NCBI RefSeq assembly: GCF_002198675.1
Contig: NZ_MWLL01000089.1
Coordinates: 1 to 47,039 of the forward strand
Direction: 5' to 3'
From: Kineosporia sp. R_H_3
GTDB taxonomy: Bacteria > Actinomycetota > Actinomycetes > Actinomycetales > Kineosporiaceae
DNA length: 47,039 nucleotides
How positions within the stretch are numbered: position 1 is the first letter of the stretch; the number at the start of each line of letters is the position of its first letter. The position numbers and the translations under genes were made by a program. Positions 43,758 to 47,039 of the stretch are shown one piece after another. The notes under the pieces were generated by a model. It saw only the letters and a list, made by a program, of their open reading frames with translations. It ran no database searches and had not been told where the DNA came from.

Positions 43758-44460
43758 CCCCCGCCACGCCGTCCGCCTCGAGGCGGTAGCCGAAGGAGTG
43801 CAGCGTCGTGATGACCGGCGCCTCGACGCCGGCCGTCGCGGCCGCCTCCTGGAGCTTCTGCCGCAGCGTCGTCAGCGTGACGTTGAGCGACTTCTGCGCC
43901 GAGCGCCCCGGGTCCGGCCACAGCTCGCGGAGCACGACCTGCCGGCTGACCGCCCGCCCGACGGACCGTGCGAGCAGGGCGACGAGCTCCAGCTCCTTGG
44001 GCCGCACCGGTGCCTCGACCCCGCCGACGCTCACGCTGCGGCGGTCGGTGTCGACCGTCAGCGCGCCGGCGACGAGCGGGGCGGGCGGCGCCAGGGGCGA
44101 GAGCCGCCGGGTGTGCGCCCGCAGCCGGGCGAGCACCTCCATCATCGTGAACGGCTTGACGAGGTAGTCGTCCGCACCGGCGTCGAGCCCCGCGACGATG
44201 TCGATCGCCTCGCCGCGGGCGGTCGCGACGACGATCACGGCCTGCGGGTGGCTGCGGCGCAGGCTCCGGACGACGTCGAGCCCCTCGGCGTCCGGCAGAC
44301 CCAGGTCGACGATGCAGACGCCGACCGGCCCCTGCGCGGCGGCACGCAGGGCCAGGGCACCGGTCACGCACCACGTGACCTCGTGCCCCTGCTCCTCGAG
44401 TCCCGCGGCCAGGATCCGGCCGATGATCTCGTCGTCCTCCACCACCAGCGCCCCTGGCAT
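43753..44460 (-). CDS. OmpR/PhoB family response regulator
   Basis: The 235-residue protein has a receiver domain with acidic pocket EDD (residues 8-10), phospho-acceptor D52 in IVDLGLPDAEG, and K102 in DDYLVKPF. The C-terminal winged helix shows LTLTTLRQKL and FGYRLEADG. It starts at ATG 44460; no Shine-Dalgarno is clear, and a TAGCCT -10 lies 7 nt upstream, suggesting a leaderless mRNA. It is divergent from its likely kinase across 70 bp. A direct repeat near the multicopper oxidase gene may be its target. Confidence 0.94.
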   Translation of the reverse strand: MPGALVVEDDEIIGRILAAGLEEQGHEVTWCVTGALALRAAAQGPVGVCIVDLGLPDAEGLDVVRSLRRSHPQAVIVVATARGEAIDIVAGLDAGADDYLVKPFTMMEVLARLRAHTRRLSPLAPPAPLVAGALTVDTDRRSVSVGGVEAPVRPKELELVALLARSVGRAVSRQVVLRELWPDPGRSAQKSLNVTLTTLRQKLQEAAATAGVEAPVITTLHSFGYRLEADGVAGG

Positions 44461-44467
44461 GCCCCCA

Positions 44468-44473
44468 AGGCTA
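44468..44473 (-). promoter_or_regulatory. -10 element for a leaderless response regulator transcript
   Basis: TAGCCT on the minus strand ends 7 nt before the ATG at 44460. Spacing fits a leaderless start. No -35 is obvious. Confidence 0.4.
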
Positions 44474-44530
44474 CGATCGGCGCCGTCGCGGTCAACACCC
44501 CGGATCAGGGGGCCGCGCCCAGGAGGCCCG

Positions 44531-45871
44531 GTGCGGCGGCGGCTGGTGGTCAGCTCCCTCGTGACGACGCTCGTCGCGATCGTGCTCTTCGCCGCGCCGC
44601 TCGCGGTCGTCATCCACCTCGTCCTCCTGCGCGACTCCGACGCCGGGCTCGAGCGGGCCGCGCTGCGCCTGGCCGGTTCCCTGGACCCTGCCGACGTCGC
44701 GGGCTCGGCGCGGGCGGCGGGCGCGGACGACGGGTCGGGCCGCCGCGCCGGGGTGCGCCTGGCGGTCTACGGCCCCGACGGCCGGCGCCTCGCGGGGGAG
44801 GGACCGGCCACGACGCCGGTGCTCGCCGTCGACGACACGTGGCCGCGGCAGTCGGACGCCGCCGGTTCGCGCGTCGTCGAGATCCCCGTCGAGGAGCGAG
44901 GGGTCGTCGTCGCGATGGTGCGGGCCGCGGAGCCCACGACGGCGGTGCGGACCCGGACCGTGCAGTCGGTCCTCGGGCTGGCCGCGCTCGGCCTGCTCGT
45001 CCTCGGCCTCGCCGCCCTCGTGGCCCGCCGGCTCTCGGCCCGGGTGTCGGCGCCGATCCAGGACCTCACGACCGCGACCCGGGCGCTCGCCGAGGGGGTC
45101 TTCGCCGTCGACATCCGCCGCTCCGGCATCCCCGAGCTCGACGAGGCCGCCGCCGCGCTCACGGCGACGGGGGAGCGGCTCGGCGGTCTGCTCGAGCGGG
45201 AGGCGGGCTTCGCGGACGACGCGACGCACCAACTGCGCACGCCGCTCACCGGGCTGCGCCTCGCCGTCGAGGCGGCCCTGGCCGGGCCGGACCACGCGCT
45301 GCGGGCCGGGCTCGGCACGGTCTCGGAGGCGACCGACCGGCTCGTCGTCGTCGTCGACGACCTCGTGTCGCTGCGCCGGCCGGCCGGGTCCGGGGCCGCC
45401 GACCCGCAGGCCCGGCCGCTCGCTCCGGAGACGCTCGGCCGGATGGCGCAGTCGCGCTGGGCCGCCGCCTACGCCCGTGCCGGCCGCCCGCTCGACGTCC
45501 TCGTCACGGCGCGTTCGGCCGGTACGGCCGCGGCCGAGGCCGCCGTCCGGCAGGCGCTGGACGCGTTGCTGGACAACGCGTTGACGCACGGCAGGGGGGC
45601 GGTGACGGTCACGGTCCGGGACGCGCACGGTGCGGTCGCGGTCGACGTCGCGGACGAGGGCGACACGGTGCGGCTGCCGAGCGCGGAGCTGTTCCGACGA
45701 GGGGTGGCGACCGCGGGCGGCAGCGGGATCGGGCTCGCGCTCGCGCGCTCGCTCGTCGCGGCCGAGGGGGGCCGGCTCGAGCTGACGTCCCGCGAGCCGA
45801 CCCGGTTCACGCTGCTCCTGCCCGGTGCCGGCCGCCCCGGCGCCCGCCGGGCGGAGGGCGAACCGGCTTAG
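44531..45871 (+). CDS. Sensor histidine kinase
   Basis: The 446-residue membrane kinase has a first transmembrane segment (residues about 7-33), an extracytoplasmic domain, a second transmembrane segment (about 143-165), a HAMP region and a HisKA domain with His233 in FADDATHQLRTPLTGLRLAVE. The ATPase domain has N-box DALLDNALTHG and G-box GGSGIGLALARSLV. GTG 44531 has AGGAGG 4 nt upstream. It is divergent from the OmpR-type regulator, an unusual layout for a cognate pair. It is followed after 182 bp by the multicopper oxidase gene. The stimulus could be metal or redox, by context. Confidence 0.94.
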   Translation: MRRRLVVSSLVTTLVAIVLFAAPLAVVIHLVLLRDSDAGLERAALRLAGSLDPADVAGSARAAGADDGSGRRAGVRLAVYGPDGRRLAGEGPATTPVLAVDDTWPRQSDAAGSRVVEIPVEERGVVVAMVRAAEPTTAVRTRTVQSVLGLAALGLLVLGLAALVARRLSARVSAPIQDLTTATRALAEGVFAVDIRRSGIPELDEAAAALTATGERLGGLLEREAGFADDATHQLRTPLTGLRLAVEAALAGPDHALRAGLGTVSEATDRLVVVVDDLVSLRRPAGSGAADPQARPLAPETLGRMAQSRWAAAYARAGRPLDVLVTARSAGTAAAEAAVRQALDALLDNALTHGRGAVTVTVRDAHGAVAVDVADEGDTVRLPSAELFRRGVATAGGSGIGLALARSLVAAEGGRLELTSREPTRFTLLLPGAGRPGARRAEGEPA

Positions 45872-45884
45872 CCAGGACTTAGCC
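45867..45884 (+). promoter_or_regulatory. PhoB-box-like direct repeat CTTAGCC-N4-CTTAGCC
   Basis: Exact 7-bp repeats at 45867-45873 and 45878-45884 are separated by AGGA. The 7+4 spacing is the typical OmpR/PhoB recognition layout. It overlaps the kinase stop codon and lies 170 bp before the multicopper oxidase start. Confidence 0.5.
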
Positions 45885-46053
45885 GGGTCCCCCCAACCCG
45901 GGGCTGCCCGCGGCGCCGTCTCCTGCCGAGGATCGTCCTCGCTGGTCCTGCCGGGTGCGACGGCGGACGGCGCCGGGGCGGCCCTGCTGGGCGTTTCGCC
46001 CCGTCGAAGCGGGAGGCCCGTGCGGCCGACCAGGGGCGAAGGAGCGCAGCACC

Positions 46054-47039
46054 GTGACCATCGACAACGAGATCCGGACGGACGGCGTCACGGCCGCACC
46101 GCGGCCGGGAGAGTCCCCCGCGGCGCCCGAGGCGGAACGGCCGCGGAGGGGACCGTCCCGCCGGACGGCGTTACGGCTCGGGGCCGCGGGCACCGCCGCC
46201 GCCGGCGTGGCCGCGGCACGTGTCGTCGCGGTGCCGGACCTGACGAACCAGGGGCAGATGTCGGCCCGCGGTCTCGTCGGCGCGGCGGCGATGGCGTTCT
46301 CGGACGCCATCTACGTCGAGGCGTTCCCGACGAGCCCGCTGATCCTCAGCCCGTTCTCCGACCCGCTGCCGGTCCCGAAGGCGATGCGCCCGGTCCCGCC
46401 CTCGGAGTGGAAGGCGTGGCCCGACCCTCCCGGGCCCGGCGCCGGCCAGCAGACGAACGCGGACGCCGACGAGCGGCACCAGATCTGGTGCGACCAGACC
46501 CCGGGGGCGAGGCCTGGTCTCGAGCCGCTCGTCTACGAGATCGACCTGCTCGTGCGCGGGCACTCGTTCACGACCTCGAAGGTGCTGCCGATCGACTCCA
46601 AGGGGCGGCCCACGGTCTCCTTCGACGCGACCGGGTCCACCTACGCCGCCGGCACCGTGCGCTCGCTGCCGCAGAGCACGATCTACGGTTTCAACGGCAC
46701 CTTCCCCGGGCCGATGATCAACAACGAGTACGGCCGCCCCGCGCTCGTGCGGTTCCGCAACCGGCTCGACGAGAACCCGTGGGGGTTGGACCGGCAGGAC
46801 TTCGGGGCGCCGGACTGGTCGTTCCTCACCCACCTGCACAACGCGCACACCGCACCCGAGAGCGACGGCAACCCGCACTACACGATGAAGTACGGCCCCA
46901 AGTACCAGGGCTACCGGCCCGGTGAGTGGTGCGACAACCTGTACCTGAACTGGCCGGCGGGTGGCGACGACCGGGAGAAGCAGAGCTTCTTCTGGTTCCA
47001 CGACCACCGGATGGACCACACCGGCTCGAACGTCTACAA
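46054..47039 (+). CDS. Tat-exported multicopper oxidase (3' truncated by window edge)
   Basis: About 328 N-terminal residues are visible and the frame is open to the window end. A Tat signal with S35-R36-R37-T-A-L40 and a hydrophobic stretch to about residue 57 indicates export in folded form. The first copper motif is H260-L-H262-N-A-H265 and the second is W-F-H316-D-H318-R-M-D-H322-T. Domain 1 landmarks are GFNGTFPGPMINNEYGRPALVRFRNRLDEN. The pattern is close to CotA and phenoxazinone synthase-type oxidases. GTG 46054 has AAGGAG 9 nt upstream. The two-component system upstream may control it in response to copper or oxidant. Confidence 0.93.
   Translation, partial: MTIDNEIRTDGVTAAPRPGESPAAPEAERPRRGPSRRTALRLGAAGTAAAGVAAARVVAVPDLTNQGQMSARGLVGAAAMAFSDAIYVEAFPTSPLILSPFSDPLPVPKAMRPVPPSEWKAWPDPPGPGAGQQTNADADERHQIWCDQTPGARPGLEPLVYEIDLLVRGHSFTTSKVLPIDSKGRPTVSFDATGSTYAAGTVRSLPQSTIYGFNGTFPGPMINNEYGRPALVRFRNRLDENPWGLDRQDFGAPDWSFLTHLHNAHTAPESDGNPHYTMKYGPKYQGYRPGEWCDNLYLNWPAGGDDREKQSFFWFHDHRMDHTGSNVY

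Noticed and set aside
46171-47019. Minus-strand 282-codon open frame at the window end
   Set aside because: It is antisense to a clear multicopper oxidase reading frame with copper motifs; composition is shadow-like.

Overview
The window comes from a very GC-rich actinobacterium (order-level assignment is not possible by eye). Evidence is the strong G/C third-position bias, frequent GTG starts, a UPF0182 membrane protein, ROK/LacI/IclR regulators, many LLM-type flavin or F420 oxidoreductases, and putative leaderless regulator genes. No phage, transposase, plasmid or CRISPR signature was found. It reads as a chromosomal metabolic-accessory region.

Layout. (1) 1-3061: 3' part of a UPF0182 gene, then an initiator tRNA followed by a long hairpin. 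(2) 3236-11279: a sugar module with a binding protein, two permeases and no ATPase, a convergent ROK regulator, a GH2 beta-mannosidase-type enzyme, and a coupled LacI-like sensor that lacks its DNA-binding domain. (3) 11430-14733: a small unknown ORF, an AraC regulator and RecQ helicase. (4) 14777-14948: a second initiator tRNA with its own promoter and a sister hairpin. (5) 15015-18438: a universal stress protein, an APC permease and pyridoxal kinase PdxY. (6) 18458-24957: a catabolic locus of unknown substrate. It holds a BKACE-like enzyme, a homogentisate-dioxygenase-like cupin, an IclR regulator, an LLM oxidoreductase and a class II aldolase on the minus strand, opposed by two tandem SnoaL-like proteins and a second IclR. 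Two copies of one palindrome (AGTTCTG-N5-CAGAACT) tie the second IclR to this locus. (7) 24990-30724: a lysine/pipecolate-type module with a PLP decarboxylase, an FAD amine oxidase and an ALDH7-type semialdehyde dehydrogenase, with a divergent LysR regulator. (8) 30746-43730: a LacI-controlled peptide/opine-type import and processing locus. On one side are a DUF885 peptidase, an amidohydrolase, a TIGR04076 protein and an LLM oxidoreductase. On the other are a complete five-gene Dpp/Opp ABC transporter, RidA, another LLM and a SnoaL-like protein. (9) 43753-47039: an OmpR-type response regulator and its divergent histidine kinase, then the 5' part of a Tat-exported multicopper oxidase with a PhoB-box-like direct repeat upstream.

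Most intriguing observations. Two 5-codon micro-ORFs, created by a 17-bp tandem duplication, are chained by TGATG junctions to the start of the PLP decarboxylase. Two tRNA-fMet loci carry a compensated T-stem base-pair change, and both are followed by 26-30 bp hairpins; at the first locus the hairpin arm includes the 3' acceptor strand of the tRNA. Region 6 combines HGD-like, BKACE-like, LLM and aldolase genes that I do not recognise as a known pathway. All functional calls rest on reading the translated sequence; no database search was run.
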